Assembly: GCA_030685235.1 (NCBI GenBank)
Contig: MU839101.1
Span: forward strand, 62,001 to 126,000
Source of the DNA: Copromyces sp. CBS 386.78
Taxonomy: Eukaryota > Ascomycota > Sordariomycetes > Sordariales > Sordariaceae
DNA: 64,000 bases
Direction of reading: 5' to 3'
Part shown: piece by piece, positions 1 through 11,900 of the stretch
Layout of the letters: each line of letters starts with the position of its first letter
How positions within the stretch are numbered: the first letter of the stretch is position 1
Made by a program: the position numbers and the translations under genes
Notes under the pieces: generated by a model
Database searches by the model: none
The model's input: the letters and a program-made list of their open reading frames with translations, nothing else
What the model was told of the DNA's origin: nothing

Positions 1-580
1 AAAAGTTTCCCTTCAGATAAGCAGCATCCAGCTTTTCAGCCGCATCCTCAAGTTCTCCTGTCACGTCTTTGGTGGGATATGTCGCCCGAACGGCCTCCTC
101 AAGATCAGGAATTAGGACACTCCATTGTGTTTCCAACGAAACCGGGATACGGGTGAGCAGTAGACGAAGTTGATCCTTCTGCAGTCGGATATCAACGAAC
201 TGTGGTGTAGAAGCCCAAACGTCCATGAGATTTTCTTTGGCGGCCTGGGCTAAGAGAGCCTGATCCCTCAGGTTCGTAACATTGAAGCGTACCACAATGT
301 CATCTCGATATCGGGACAGCGGTACGCTGGGTGAGGTGGAGTCGCTGTGTTTAGTCGATGGGTGCCCGAAAATGATTTCAGAAACGCTTTCACGTAGCCA
401 TGTCAACCCAGGAAAACCACTGCCGCGCGCATCTCGGTAGAGGTTGGCGCCAGTCGCATTGTCGATGCGTCCAGCAGGTTGTCCGGCGTGCCGAAAAGCG
501 GCCGCACTGGCGGTCGAAGGGGAAAGCGAAACACCGATAACCAAAGGTAGAACGGTTAGACTCTCCGGAGATAGTCGCAT
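1..580 (-). CDS. ECM14: ECM14-type M14 carboxypeptidase-like protein, N-terminal part (runs off window)
   Basis: The reverse strand is open from an ATG at 580-578 to the window edge, giving about 193 residues with no intron. The protein starts with a hydrophobic secretion signal (about residues 1-25, ending in an Ala/Ser-rich stretch). It continues as an M14 propeptide-like domain containing DDIVVRFNVTN, DVWASTPQFVDIRL and VLIPDLEEAV. This combination is what I know from fungal ECM14 proteins, secreted or vacuolar relatives of metallocarboxypeptidase A linked to cell-wall biogenesis. ECM14 is usually described as lacking key catalytic residues, but the peptidase domain lies outside the window, so that cannot be checked here. 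No other family fits as well. The gene diverges from the next gene, leaving 853 bp between the two starts. Confidence 0.8.
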   Translation of the reverse strand, partial: MRLSPESLTVLPLVIGVSLSPSTASAAAFRHAGQPAGRIDNATGANLYRDARGSGFPGLTWLRESVSEIIFGHPSTKHSDSTSPSVPLSRYRDDIVVRFNVTNLRDQALLAQAAKENLMDVWASTPQFVDIRLQKDQLRLLLTRIPVSLETQWSVLIPDLEEAVRATYPTKDVTGELEDAAEKLDAAYLKGNF

Positions 581-1433
581 TTTGCCGTTAAGCGAAAGAA
601 AAGGCCAGCATATGAGGTTGGATGAGAGAAGATGAATACTTCTTGTTGCAAGAAACAACTGAAGTTCCGGCGCCACAAGCCGGTTTCACTCAATTGCACT
701 GGCGTCCGTTTTACGCACAGGGCATTGACGCCTTTGGGGCAAATGTTTGGATGTCGTTGGGGCATGGGCAGGCACTTCCAGGGCAGGTGTCCACAGACCT
801 GCCGGGCGGGCGGGTTTGCATTTGGTCTACACCTGGCAGGCTGACTTGCCAGCTGTCCCGTCGTCAGGGGTCCCATGAGTCGTCCGATTGAGGTCAAAAA
901 ACCAAACTCAGCTCAAACCTGAATCTCTCTGTTAGCATGACCTCGCGATATGGCATTGAACCACCAAAGCACTTCAAGATCCGAGCCAGATAAACGGAAA
1001 TGATTGAGCCATCCAGCCATTTAAATAACGACATCTATGTGTAACTGCCAGCCGGGTGCCATTCCCCGCTGGCTTCCAATCGCAAGTTCAACATGGTTAC
1101 CTTTTAGGCGCCTAACCAGCGGTGACACTGCTGGTTTACAGAAGTCGATTGGCTGATACTCTACGATATTCTGTTTCCAAGAGCGGCTGCGAATGAGAGC
1201 TCAAGGATTGCAATACTTATTGCAGTAGAAGTAGTGCTCCCCGCAGCCTGGGTTTTAAGCGTGCCTCAGAAGCCAAGGGTCTCTATTCACTTTTCCGCTT
1301 GGGTTGACTTTTGATTGCCCGACGTTGAAAACTTTGATGTTGAATATCGAATACCTAACCTCGGGATTGAGTCATTCAACGGCTACCCACAGGTCGTTCT
1401 GAAATATCCGATTGTTACCGTTCGACTGCAAAG
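581..1433. other. Intergenic, shared upstream region of two divergent genes
   Basis: The 853 bp lie between the ECM14-like start and the next gene's start. Short open frames here overlap each other in several frames and lack conserved motifs. I see no RNA gene or repeat. The interval presumably holds both promoters. Confidence 0.5.
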
Positions 1434-2918
1434 ATGGCCTTCAGCGATAGCATCGCGGCCTTGCTGGAAACATACTCCAACTGCGCAACACTCCTAAAAG
1501 CCTACAAGCATGATGCCAACGGAGAAGATGGGAACGTCAAGGTGGACGCGCAGAATAAACATCTGCGCAAATCCTTGAAAGCCGATCGTGCAATGGTAGA
1601 GCGGGCCTATTCCATCAGATTAGCTGAGTTGGGCAGCCGCTTGAAGAGGGGTGATGGTATGATAAAACGTTACATCCAAAGGTCCTTGTGCTGATAGCTC
1701 CCTCTAGCTCGTTCGATATCTGCGGTAGACGGGATATTGAAGAAACTCAAGGCAGCCATTTCTAGTCTGCTCCGTGCCTCAAGCAGCAAGCAAACCCCGG
1801 CTCTGAATTACGACGCACTCAGGTCCCTATCTAACTCGTCAAGAATCGAGGCCATCAAGACCGTTGACAACCTAGCCCGTCGCTTAGGAGGCTCTTCTCG
1901 CACGAGCAGGTCGGTGGTGTCCATGTCATCGAAGCATATGCGGGCCTCTTCACCCTCATCGAGAGCTCGACGGCAATATCCACCTCTCTCCAACTCGGCT
2001 TCTTCTCTACCGAAAAAGAGTCGCTCCAGTAACCCAACTGCAAGCTCGGTTTCAAACTCTAGCCAGCGTCGGAGGAAACCACCACTGGCTGAGGAGGAAG
2101 CGCGAGTGAGCAAGCAAAAGTCAAGTCCCAAGGAAAACTTCACGGTACCAGCAGAAGTGGAAGTCAGCAATCCGACCGCAAGCACAGTCTCTTCCTCCGG
2201 TCGACCTAGGAAGAAACCACTACTTTCCGAGGAGGAAACACGAATGGGAGAGAGACACAAGTCAAGTCCTAAGGGGGGCATACCAGCGAATTTCAATAAT
2301 CCGGCCGCAAGCGCAGTTTCTTCCTCCGGTCGACATAAGTCTAAGAAACCACCACCACGCAACGATAACGAAACACGAAGGAGCAGAGAAAAGCTACCAA
2401 GTTCCAAGACCAAGGAAATCACTGTGTCGTCCGAAATGGGCAATCCAACTGCAAGCTCAGTGTCTTCCTCCAATCGACGCAAGACTAGGAAGTCGCCGCC
2501 AACCGAGGAGGAAGCAAGAGAAGCGAGCAAGGAACAGTCAACCCCTAAACAGCCTCAAAGAACGAAAGTATCACCCGTACCACCAACGCCGCCGCCGCCT
2601 CCTCCTCCTTCTCCTCCTCCTCCTCCACCACCACCAGCAGAACACGTGGTGCAAATCCGATCACATCCTCGAAACAGCCAGTTTGGAACAGCGATGCGGA
2701 ACCGGATGTCTTTCATGTCTTTTGCTTCCGGAAGCACAAAACTGGGCGAGATGTCTGATAGGAAATGGCTGGCTCAACACACCATACCCGAGGCCAACTC
2801 GGATGAATACGACGTGCCCGTGCTCTACCCGCTGAAACCGTACAGGCCTGAAGTCAAGGAAAAGAAGTTCCTGGGTCTCTTTGGTCGAAGGAGACAGCGG
2901 AATCATGATGATGATTGA
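1434..2918 (+). CDS. Ser/Pro-rich basic protein with four tandem repeats, function unknown
   Basis: The model is join(1434..1656,1729..2918), 470 residues. The 72-nt intron has donor GTATGA, a GCTGATA branch site and acceptor GGTAG, and removing it keeps the frame. The start ATG sits in a good context (AAAGATGGCC). The N-terminal 120 residues look like a helical fungal domain (LLETYSNCATLLKAYK, then LRKSLKADRAMVERAYS and KKLKAAISSLLR) that I recall from uncharacterised Sordariomycete proteins. Then come four imperfect repeats of 43-48 residues starting near residues 176, 222, 265 and 313, each with the core NPxASxVSxS followed by basic/Pro and Glu-rich parts. A polyproline run is encoded at about 2588-2636. 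The C-terminus carries FGLFGRRRQRNHDDD-like basic and acidic ends. No catalytic motif, signal peptide or membrane segment is visible. Function is unknown; the low-complexity middle suggests a disordered scaffold, which is inference. Confidence 0.75.
2031..2555 (+). repeat. Four-copy imperfect coding repeat (129-144 bp units)
   Basis: Units begin at 2031, 2169, 2298 and 2442, spaced 138, 129 and 144 bp (46, 43 and 48 codons). Each unit starts with an AAY-CC(N) Asn-Pro codon pair, then Ala-Ser-x-Val-Ser, a basic/proline patch (RRKPP, PRKKP, SKKPPP, TRKSPP), an acidic EEEA/EEET or NDNET block and a Ser-Pro-Lys-like end. The similarity is visible in both DNA and protein. Confidence 0.8.
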
Positions 2919-4036
2919 ATTGTCTGGGTCAGCTAGCCCTTGCTTGCTTTGATGCTTGGGTCGTGGCTCCCTGCCGTTGATACTGGACTGGCATGTTGAG
3001 TATCACGGTAGTTGCGGGACTCGGAGGCCATACCGGAGGATAGTTGGGAAGGAACTTAATCCAAAAACGAAATATCGTCAGGAGAGAGGTGAAATCTGGA
3101 CAACAGTGACATCGAAACCTAGTAAGATGAAGAAGGTACATACTCATCATCATTCAAGCTCATTCAAGACATGAGCTGTCGAAGTGAAAGAGCTGAGGGC
3201 TTCAGTTACCAGTGCTTTCCACTTTAAATACCGCGATCTATGGTCGGGGCCGAACAGACCGCAGCAAGAAGGGAAAGAGCGCCCACCAGAGGCACACCGT
3301 CAGACTAGCGCGCGAATTGGCGGTAACTGCCTCTCATACTTTCCACGCTCGAGGAAGTCACAGTCCTGTCTGAAGCTCTCGACCCAGGAATCATACATGC
3401 TTTCCATTGAGCTTCTCACAGTAACCGAAGAGCAGTGCGTGTGTCATGATGCATGTATCACACGCGCAGGTTTGTGAACATGATCACAGAGATGCGGCCA
3501 GTTCTCTCTCATTCGTATCTGCAGCGAGTGTCAACAATATCATAGAGCTGGATACTATCTGATGAATGGCCATCGACCATGGCTTCCAATTACTGGGTGA
3601 CTTCCGTGGCTTTGGAACAACTGCATCATATTTCTCTCTACGGAAGCATTCAGCGCTCCTTCCAACATCACCTTCAGCCATGAGTAGTCGCGGAAGTCAA
3701 CAAGCATGTGTAAGGCACGTTCTCCCCACCAAGTAACTTCCATCTCTTCCACTTATCCACTCACCATGTTTCCTGCCCACAACTGCATCTCCGAGGTGTG
3801 CTCTTTAGTACAATGAGGGAAAGTGGCTATCCATGTTGCTGGTCCGTGAAGCCAATCGGGGGGGCACAATGACATACATAAACAGGGCGAATCCCCCCAC
3901 TTCTTCATGTTCAACTTTGTTCTTTAGACTTCTCTCCAGACCAGATCTTCATTCCACTTTGGTCCGCCGTCATTAGCTCTATTGCTTTTACCATTCTTTA
4001 AGCTGCATTCATACATCTTCTTGTTCAGTCTTCACC
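2919..4036. other. Intergenic, no gene seen
   Basis: The 1.1 kb between two co-oriented genes holds only short overlapping open frames. The last 150 bp before 4037 are pyrimidine-rich on the top strand, as is usual for fungal leaders (for example around 3905-3960 and 4005-4036). No repeat or RNA gene was recognised. Confidence 0.5.
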
Positions 4037-5131
4037 ATGGTTGTCCTACACACTCTTGCCGCTTTGGCGATGACTGCAGTTGTTTTGATGGCCTGCCCAC
4101 TTCAGAGATTCTCAAGGTTCTCTATTCCAGGTCCTCTCGCCATGAAAATTGGGGACAAGGTGGTTCCTCAAGACAATGATGTGGTCCGTAAGTCATGCCG
4201 AAAGCAACGTCTGCTCTTGTCGATGAGTATATGACAACTGACTTCCTGCCTTCCAGCAGTCACCACCCAAGCCCCAAAACTGGGCACGTTTGAGCGTTTG
4301 TCCGGCTCCTTCTACACCGCCATCACCGTTCAGCCGTACGGCATTCTCGTCGATAGTATGGACTCCAACCTCCTGTGGCTTCAAAGTGACCTGAAGCCAT
4401 CTGCTACTCCGACAAACTTCGAGACATCCGAAGGATTCTTCCGGGTTTATGAGCTACTCAATAACGACAACAAGCCAGTCTTTGCGTGGACTCCGTCGAA
4501 TCTGCAGGGCCCAGAGCATGCCAGCGTTCTCACACTCCTCTTCGATACCAGCAACATCAGCCCACAGGATAAGCTTTATTTGCAGAACGCAGCACTGAAC
4601 CCTTCGAGGTTCAATTTCGTCAACACGATGGAACAAACCTCGCTTGCAGACAAAGTGGCTGCAGGTGCCCTCTTCCTTGCGACTGCTGATTCCACCAAGC
4701 CTTCGTCTGCCGCAAAGACTGCCTACAGGACACTACTCAAGGCCTTGAACCTGTCTGAAGGCGCGCAGGCACCCCTTCTTAATGGCAGAAGCTCTGAGGC
4801 CTATGCAAGGCCTGAAGAGGCCGAGGGAGTCACGACAACTGAGACCACTGAGCTGGACAGTTGGGTCCCCCAGGCAACTCCGATTTCGACTGTTACCTTA
4901 CCCGTTGTTTTTGAGGTGCCTCCAAGCTCCGAAGAACCCAACAACATCGTGTCTCCAGTTGTTCATCTTGATCAGCACAGACCTGTGACTACAGCTACGA
5001 CTGCAACCCCGACACTCTACTATCCCGCGATCATGACGACTGGTAAACCAGATTGGCATTCCTCCGCTTCCCACAACAGGATGACTGTGTTTGGTCTTGT
5101 TTCGATGGCCGCCATGCTGTTTGCTCTTTGA
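4037..5131 (+). CDS. Secreted, possibly GPI-anchored protein of unknown family
   Basis: The model is join(4037..4187,4257..5131), 341 residues. The 69-nt intron has a perfect GTAAGT donor, an ACTGAC branch site and acceptor TTCCAG; joining at phase 1 restores one long frame. The first 20 or so residues (VVLHTLAALAMTAVVLMA) form a signal peptide. The C-terminus ends in a short polar Ser/His stretch followed by MTVFGLVSMAAMLFAL, the layout of a GPI-attachment signal. Between them lies a folded-looking region (residues about 70-220) and then a Thr/Pro/Ser-rich stretch (about 220-315) likely to be O-glycosylated. I do not recognise the domain. A cell-surface or secreted role is inferred from the signals alone. 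Confidence 0.7.
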
Positions 5132-6226
5132 TTTGACTCGTGCTTTGGGAGAAGTTCCGGCTGAGCGCGGGAGAGGAAGTACGATGGTTGTGATGTTGGC
5201 TGTACCTACCTAATAACCTATAATCGTAATAGAGATATGCCATCCTCTCGAAGTAGGCCCTCGAGCTATCTGATACTGACCTGAGGCGCTGTTCCTGCCT
5301 GCTGTCAATGATGTCCTCCCATGGAATACATCGGATGACATGACCCCGCCCAAAGCCACTATGCACCATATAAGGCTCCTCACCTAGCCCTAATACTACA
5401 ACGGGCCCACTGGCCAAATGGCCGAGTGGTTCCTGTTGATGAAAACATTGCCGGGTGCGCGGTACTCGAGGTACAGTTTTCGTAGGTTGCAGCTGGAGCG
5501 TGGTGGTTCGGTCTACCAAGTCTCACTGGGCAACTAAGCTTTTTGCTTTTTTTCTCGGACTTCCAGAATTGCTTAAGATTCTTCAAATGTGGTTTCTGAT
5601 TTCTCTCTCGACTTTTGAGGTTTATACAGAGAGTGTTTGTCACAGGCGAGGAGGTGGGAAGAGGTGTGCTTTTCGCATCGCGACCCGTGTCACGGCGGTG
5701 GCAGATCACTGCACTGGCCCGGACATGCCCCTGCAAAAGAAAACGAGGAATTACAGGAAACAACTTGGAAACTCAAAAGTTGTATACATAGTTAGGCACG
5801 GAACGCATCGATATTACCGCATCTCGTCCACATTTGCATTCTGTGACAGACCTTCACCTCTTTTGACAGTTTGAAGCTGTTTCATCGATATCCGAAGAAG
5901 CATGATTCCATCAATGAATTTTAAGCTGGCTCATAATCAAAAGCATCCCTGAATATGCATGATATGGAAACGCAAAAGGTGAACTAATGAAATTCAAACG
6001 CTCGTCATGAGCCTATCGTAACGGATTCATTTGTCCTATTTCTGTCCATTCCCCAGAGTGGAATAACTGCAACTAAAGCGCAACATGGGTTTCTGTTCAA
6101 CGACAACTGCCGACGAAGATGAAGATGGTGGTGGTGGCTAGACCTCGTGTTACACACAAGTCAAGCCGCAGGCAAGTGGCCACATCAGGCTCGACTCCAA
6201 CAAGACTAATCTAGCCAAAAACCGGC

Positions 6227-6251
6227 CAAGTCAAGTCAAGTCAAGTCAAGT
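6227..6251 (+). repeat. Pentanucleotide microsatellite (CAAGT)5
   Basis: Five exact head-to-tail CAAGT units are seen directly, followed by a degenerate AAAGC. Confidence 0.95.
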
Positions 6252-7264
6252 AAAGCTTGAGAATGGACTTGATTTGCCAACTTGCTCTGTTGTTTGTTGG
6301 GAATCTTTGTCGCAAGATAGGGAGCGTCTTGTTCGAGGAACCATTTTGCTTCGGCGGTTCTTGACAATACTGTTTGATCCGATAATCCAAGTACTCAATA
6401 TACTCATGTCTGGAAAATCAATGAAAAGCGGTTTTTACAAGCAGGCCAAGTGCGGTTTGATCTTGACCTGACTTCAGTTGAGCGCGAAGCACTATTGTAA
6501 CGACGACGACGATAGTAAGGAGAGGACGATGAGGATGCTGTTGTACGAGTTGCCGGTTTGGGATAATTTGTTAGTGTGTGCGTCGTCTGATTGGATGGTT
6601 GCGTGTTAGTGAAGTGGGTCTTCAATGCATGCACTTTATAAGTTTATCCTCCCTGACTGTTGCCTCGACTGTTAGTTATCCTTTAGAGCCACGATAGGTT
6701 CTGTGAGTCAGGATGTCACTTGATTCTGGGTTCAGTCGTCAAATACTTGATCAGTAGCAGGTGAATCACTGTTGGTGGTTCTTGTGTTAGGTGAGTTTCT
6801 AATGTTCACTCCCTTGCTATCGTGTGGCTGAGACCATTCATCCCCACCGCCCGTTCCCCGGCCGACGAGGGGATTTCTGGCGGAGTTGCAGTGGGTGGAT
6901 TGTGGATTGTGGATTGATATGGCCCCCTTTTTCGCCAATTGCGAAAACAACATTTGAGATCGATGACGATATGCACAGCATAAATGAGAATATTCCATTG
7001 TGGAAGGTAAAGAGTTATGTTGTGGTGTTGTAGAGAAAAGAGGCGATAAAAATGGATATGGCAAGAAGAGCGGCTTGCTGTTTTGTTTTGTTGGGTGGTC
7101 AGAAGTGGTACACCAAAGGTTGGAGAACATTCGTGACAACGCACAGAATTGCGAAAGAGCGTCGGGAAATGTGAGGAAGAAGTGGGTGGGCGGGTGAAAA
7201 CGGCGGGCGTGTTGCGCAATTGGAGGTGTGGTCAAGCGGGGGGCACCTCACTTTTGGGGGCAGG

Positions 7265-7272
7265 TATAAATA
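7265..7272 (+). promoter_or_regulatory. TATA-box candidate for the GATA-factor gene
   Basis: A consensus TATAAATA follows a G-rich stretch and precedes pyrimidine-rich sequence at about 7285-7330 where transcription could start. It lies 1,090 bp before the start codon, implying a long leader. Transcript ends cannot be seen from sequence, so this is a candidate only. Confidence 0.4.
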
Positions 7273-8354
7273 GGAGCTAGGTATCCCCCGAGTTCCCCAG
7301 ATTCGCTCTGCAAAGTTCCCTCTTGTTTTTACTTTGCAACCGAGACACAAACAGGGGGCTTTCCAGGCTCTGGTTGCAGGTGAAAGCTTACCGACTTCTG
7401 GCTCTGCTCGTTGGCTGCTTGTTTTGTGACTTTTCGTTGCAGTGTATTTCGACAGTGGGGGGAGAGACACTCGGGCGGGATCCTCCGCCAAACAGCTTCC
7501 TGCTTTCCGACAGGCACACTGCAAAAAAGGTACGTACCACTTTAACAGTTACACACGCCTGTGCACCTGCCCTGGCGCGTTAAGCTGGTCTGGCCATTAA
7601 ACGAGCGATCGCCAAGGCGCCAGCGCACCCCACGTCGCGTCAGTTCCACCAGACAACCTCAAGCTTCCCGCTCTGCCACTCAAAACAGTCTGAACTCTTT
7701 GCCTGCACTCCATCCGACGTCCGACGGGATCTCGAAGTTGCGGGCTGAGCCTTCAATTTCTTTCATCTTGGGGAAAGATTTAGAGAGTCGAGAGCAACGA
7801 AGCCGAAAACAGTCACATCTTCGTGGTGGGTTTCTGAGTTCATGCATGCTGACCCTGCATGAACGGTTGGTTAGGTGCCCGTGACGCCAGACGCCCAGAC
7901 GCCAGAATACGCATATGATTCCACGCAGGATATCAATTAAGTAGGTAGATTTCATCGTGTCAGGGCTCCACCCATCTACCTACGCGACAAGGCCGAGCGG
8001 AACGCGCTTCCATTTCGAGGTCGCCATTCCCACTTGGTTCCTTCCACTTTACATCCATCTACCAATCCGACACTCTGCCAGCCTCGATTTGGGCATGAAA
8101 CCAGCCCCTTCCATTAGGTCCACTCGACGTCAGGCTAGGTGATGACGGGACCCTTTGGCTCTCTTTCCGTTCACGACATCACGACCAGGTCCACCTTTCC
8201 CTCAACCACCACCACCCTCCACAACAACCGATAGTACCAACTATCGCAAGCACAACACAACCACCCACAATAAAGCTCTGCCTCGACTTCTAGACCCATT
8301 GTTGTCGCTTCACTCAGTCGCGTGCAGGGGCACCGCGGCGTGAAGGACGTCGCA

Positions 8355-8824
8355 ATGGCTACCCCAAACAACATGTGGTCTGCGCCCTCACCACACCCTC
8401 ACCATCACCAGGCTGCCCAGCCGATTGAGGGAGATGACTTGGCCATGCAGGTCAGGCCTATGGGTTGTGAGTGCATCTTGATGTCCTGTTTGCCAAACCA
8501 TGTGCTCTAACCCAGCCCGATGTATAGTGAAGGTGCTGTATACATTCGATCGAGACGGCCAGGTGTCGTGCTTGGCCCGATGGCCTCACATCCTCCAAAT
8601 CCAAACACTACCAGTCGACGAAAGGACGACAATCGGCGTGGTGGACCTTCGAACATGTCTTCAGGCTATTGCGCAATGCAGCCCCGAGATTGTAAACCAA
8701 CAAGAGAACGATTACACTGTATATGCTGTCGACTATTCAGAGCCGGATACGCCCCTGGTCGGGCAAGGCATGTTGTCGTGGGGTCTGGAGTTCGCAAGCG
8801 ATCACAACAGCCAACGGCAACAGC

Positions 8825-8919
<95 letters not shown>

Positions 8920-11900
8920 CTGGTGACGGGACGGGTAACTCGGAGTTTGTTGCCTGTGTTCAGCAATGGAAGCCGCGAGACCCTGGAGGTCAAGATGAAG
9001 CTCACAGCCGTTGCCAAGATGCAGCGACTTGGATTCTCTGGCATGGACAATACCCTTAATAATATGCTCAGGTCCGACCCTATACAGCCTACAGACATTA
9101 CCACGTCCGAGTGGGCCTCGTTCATACAGTCCAATCCGGGCCTAGGGAGCTCGGCCAATATGGCTTCCACGCACTCGCCCGCCATGTCTACCGCTCCGCT
9201 GAACGTCAATCTCAACGGTGATGGTCGCTACAACATGGATATCAGGAGTGATCCGCCTCCACAGCCCACTCGGCCCGCTAGCATACCGCCGAATGGTTCA
9301 CAGCCGCAAAATACCGGTCCCGTGGTCAACAACATGCAAAACATGCAACCCCTCCAGCCTGTTCCTCCACGACCAGCTCCTACTGGCGAGAGCGCCTCAT
9401 CCCCGGCTCCAAGCCAGTCTGTCGAGATTCCCGTCAACCAGTCGGCGCGTCCCACCTCGAGACCTTCTAGTAGAGCGTCCCGTACTAGAGTTCCCACCGG
9501 CAGACCACGAGGCCGGCCACGCAAGAAGCCTCTTGAAGCAGGCAACACGTCAGGCGTCGAGGAAGCAACTGATGGTGATGATGGCCCGCAAAAGAAGAGA
9601 GCCAAGGTTATCAGTGCCGATTTTACCAGTACCGCGCCATTTGGTTCAGCACCAGAGTCGCTGAGAGTTGCAGCCAGTACATCCGGTTCTCTGCGCAACA
9701 TGAGGCCCGTGGGAGCTGGTGGTAATCCCTCTCTAGGAAATCACGTTCAGGAAGTGCCTAGAGCCCCTACTCCTGTTCCAGACGGGTCGATGTTGCAACG
9801 GCAACAGAGGAGGCTGATCTTCGAAAACAAAATGAAGTCTGACTTTGCGGGTGATGCAGAGAGCAGCATGTACCAGTCACGCTTCGGTCAGCAGACCATG
9901 CAGAGGAGTATGAGCCACGATGCTCGGTCACCCACCGATTCTATCGGCCAGTCACCAGATCAAGGTTACGTGCCTGAAGATAGTCCCGCCGATATTGGAT
10001 CATCCCCTCCGGTTCCCAGGACCAGTGCCTACATGCACTCGAGTCCTTATGTTTCAAGTCCAGTTCTCCCGCCAATGCCCGTTCCTATGCCGCAAGTCGA
10101 CTCGGGCTTTATGAGCGGCGGATTCGACGACATATTCGATGAGGATGAGCTACTACAAGATGCCCCTCAAGATCACGGCCAGGAACTACCCGGCCAGCCA
10201 CGAGATCGAATGGTGGTGAGCCCTCCGGTACCGCAAGTTAGCAAACCGAATGCACGAAAGGGTAGCAGGGCCCATCGACAGGGAATTAACTTCCCCTTTC
10301 AGGAAGTCAACCCCGGACCAAAAGAGCTTTTGCCCACGAAGAGCATCTTCAACCCTGCTGGAAAGACGAAGGCGCTGAACAGGGTTGCTCAGGCGACATC
10401 AGTCCCACCCATGCCGAAGAAGAACGCGGATCGCCCATTCAAGCGGTCGAATACAGCGCCAAACCCCATAATGTCCGATCACGATCCCCTACTGCAACAA
10501 CCTAATGATCAGCAAGATGGCGAAGCTCATCAGGAAGGGACTGCTTCCCAAACCTCCCAAGCAGTTATGCAAAGCTCTCAAACTCAGCATCAGCCGCCGT
10601 TGAACCCTCAGCCACAACTCTCGACCCAGAACATGGGAAACACATCAGCTCAGCCACAAGCTACTGTCCCTGTTAACACTGTGATGCCCATTCCTGAACG
10701 ACCCGAACCTGTTCAAAGCAAAGCAGTCCAGCCAGCTACAAAGTCCGTCTCAAACAACTCCGCTTCTGCTGTCCCGGCCAGCGATCCCGTTGTAGAATCT
10801 ACTGGAACGTCATCCCGCGCAGCACAATCTGAAGCTCCTGCTCGGGTTCGTGCACCTCCCCCTCGGGAACCTAGCGAGCCCGAAGAACCGCCTCGCTATA
10901 ACAAGAATATGGTGAAAAAGCAGTCGATCAAGGAGAAACTGGAGGAGGCCATCCAAAGAGGAGAGTCGCCGCCGTTCTGCAACAATTGTGGGGCTATAGA
11001 AACACCCACTTGGCGGAAAATTTGGACGCAAGATCATCGAGGAGTTCCTGGTGTCTACGAATTTTCCGACAAACCTGGTTTTGTGACCACAATCGATATC
11101 CTCGAGAAGGATGCTGATGGACAAGCCGTCATGTATCAACTCGTGAAGAAGAATCTCGGGCCTGCGGACGACAAGAAGCTCTGGAAAGAAACTCTTCTCT
11201 GCAACCCATGCGGTATCTGGTTAGCCAAATTCAAGGTTCACAGGCCACAGGACAGGTGGGACAAGGATGCCGCCCGACTTAATCAGCCTCGAAAGAAGAA
11301 AAACTCGCGCAACAAGAAGCGCAAGAATGATACCCAAACAAACCCAACATCGGAGGCATATTTCACGACTGATCCTATCGGACCGGCCGATCAGGAATCA
11401 CCGGAAGAGGCGCAATATCAAAATATGACTCAACCGACACACCAGAACGTGAACGCAATTGAGGACAGCAACAGCAATCAAGCATTGCATCAAATGATTT
11501 TAAACTCGCGTAGCTCCCCAAAGCGACGTGGGCTGGGGTCGACTCACTCTAGGGGCAGTGGAACGGCGGACAGTCCCATCGCAGTTGAGGATGATCTCGG
11601 TACCACCAGAAGGCTTCTCTTCCCCTCACCTAGGAAGGACGGGGCGCTGAAGGTCCTTGGGGAGCTCGCAGGTAACGCCGACAATGCCACCACTGCGTCT
11701 CAAGACCCGAAGTCTGCCGCCATGGGCAAGGAGAACATCGGCCACTCGGCCGAGTTCCAGCCGGCAAGACGCCCCAACACGCCAGTCCTCCCAGACCAAG
11801 ACGAGCTCGACCAAGAACTCTTCGGCAGTCCCGTTATCCGACCGTCAACACCACCCCGAAAGAGCTCATCTTCTGGTATCTTCAAGACGCCTACCCGGCC

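Larger units (their letters stand above)
5132..8354. other. Long intergenic region and probable leader of the GATA-factor gene
   Basis: No frame in this 3.2 kb shows coding features. It contains a five-unit CAAGT repeat (6227-6251) and a TATAAATA box at 7265. The last kilobase is C/T-rich with possible leader introns, for instance a GTACGT donor near 7531. It most likely holds the downstream flank of the secreted-protein gene and a long upstream and leader region for the GATA factor. Confidence 0.5.

Noticed and set aside
1808..2530. 240-codon open frame antisense to the Ser/Pro-rich gene
   Set aside because: It is a shadow caused by the codon bias of the repeats; it has no motif and no splice or start support.
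5411..5525. tRNA-like A box (TGGCCGAGTGG at about 5419) with a GGTTCGGTC B-box-like stretch downstream
   Set aside because: The boxes are too far apart without an intron, and the seven bases before the A box have no complement at the expected acceptor-stem position.
8520..9215. Long poly-Thr, poly-Asn, poly-Leu and poly-Cys frames around 8820-8920 on both strands
   Set aside because: All are alternate readings of the CAA repeat that codes for glutamine in the GATA-factor frame.
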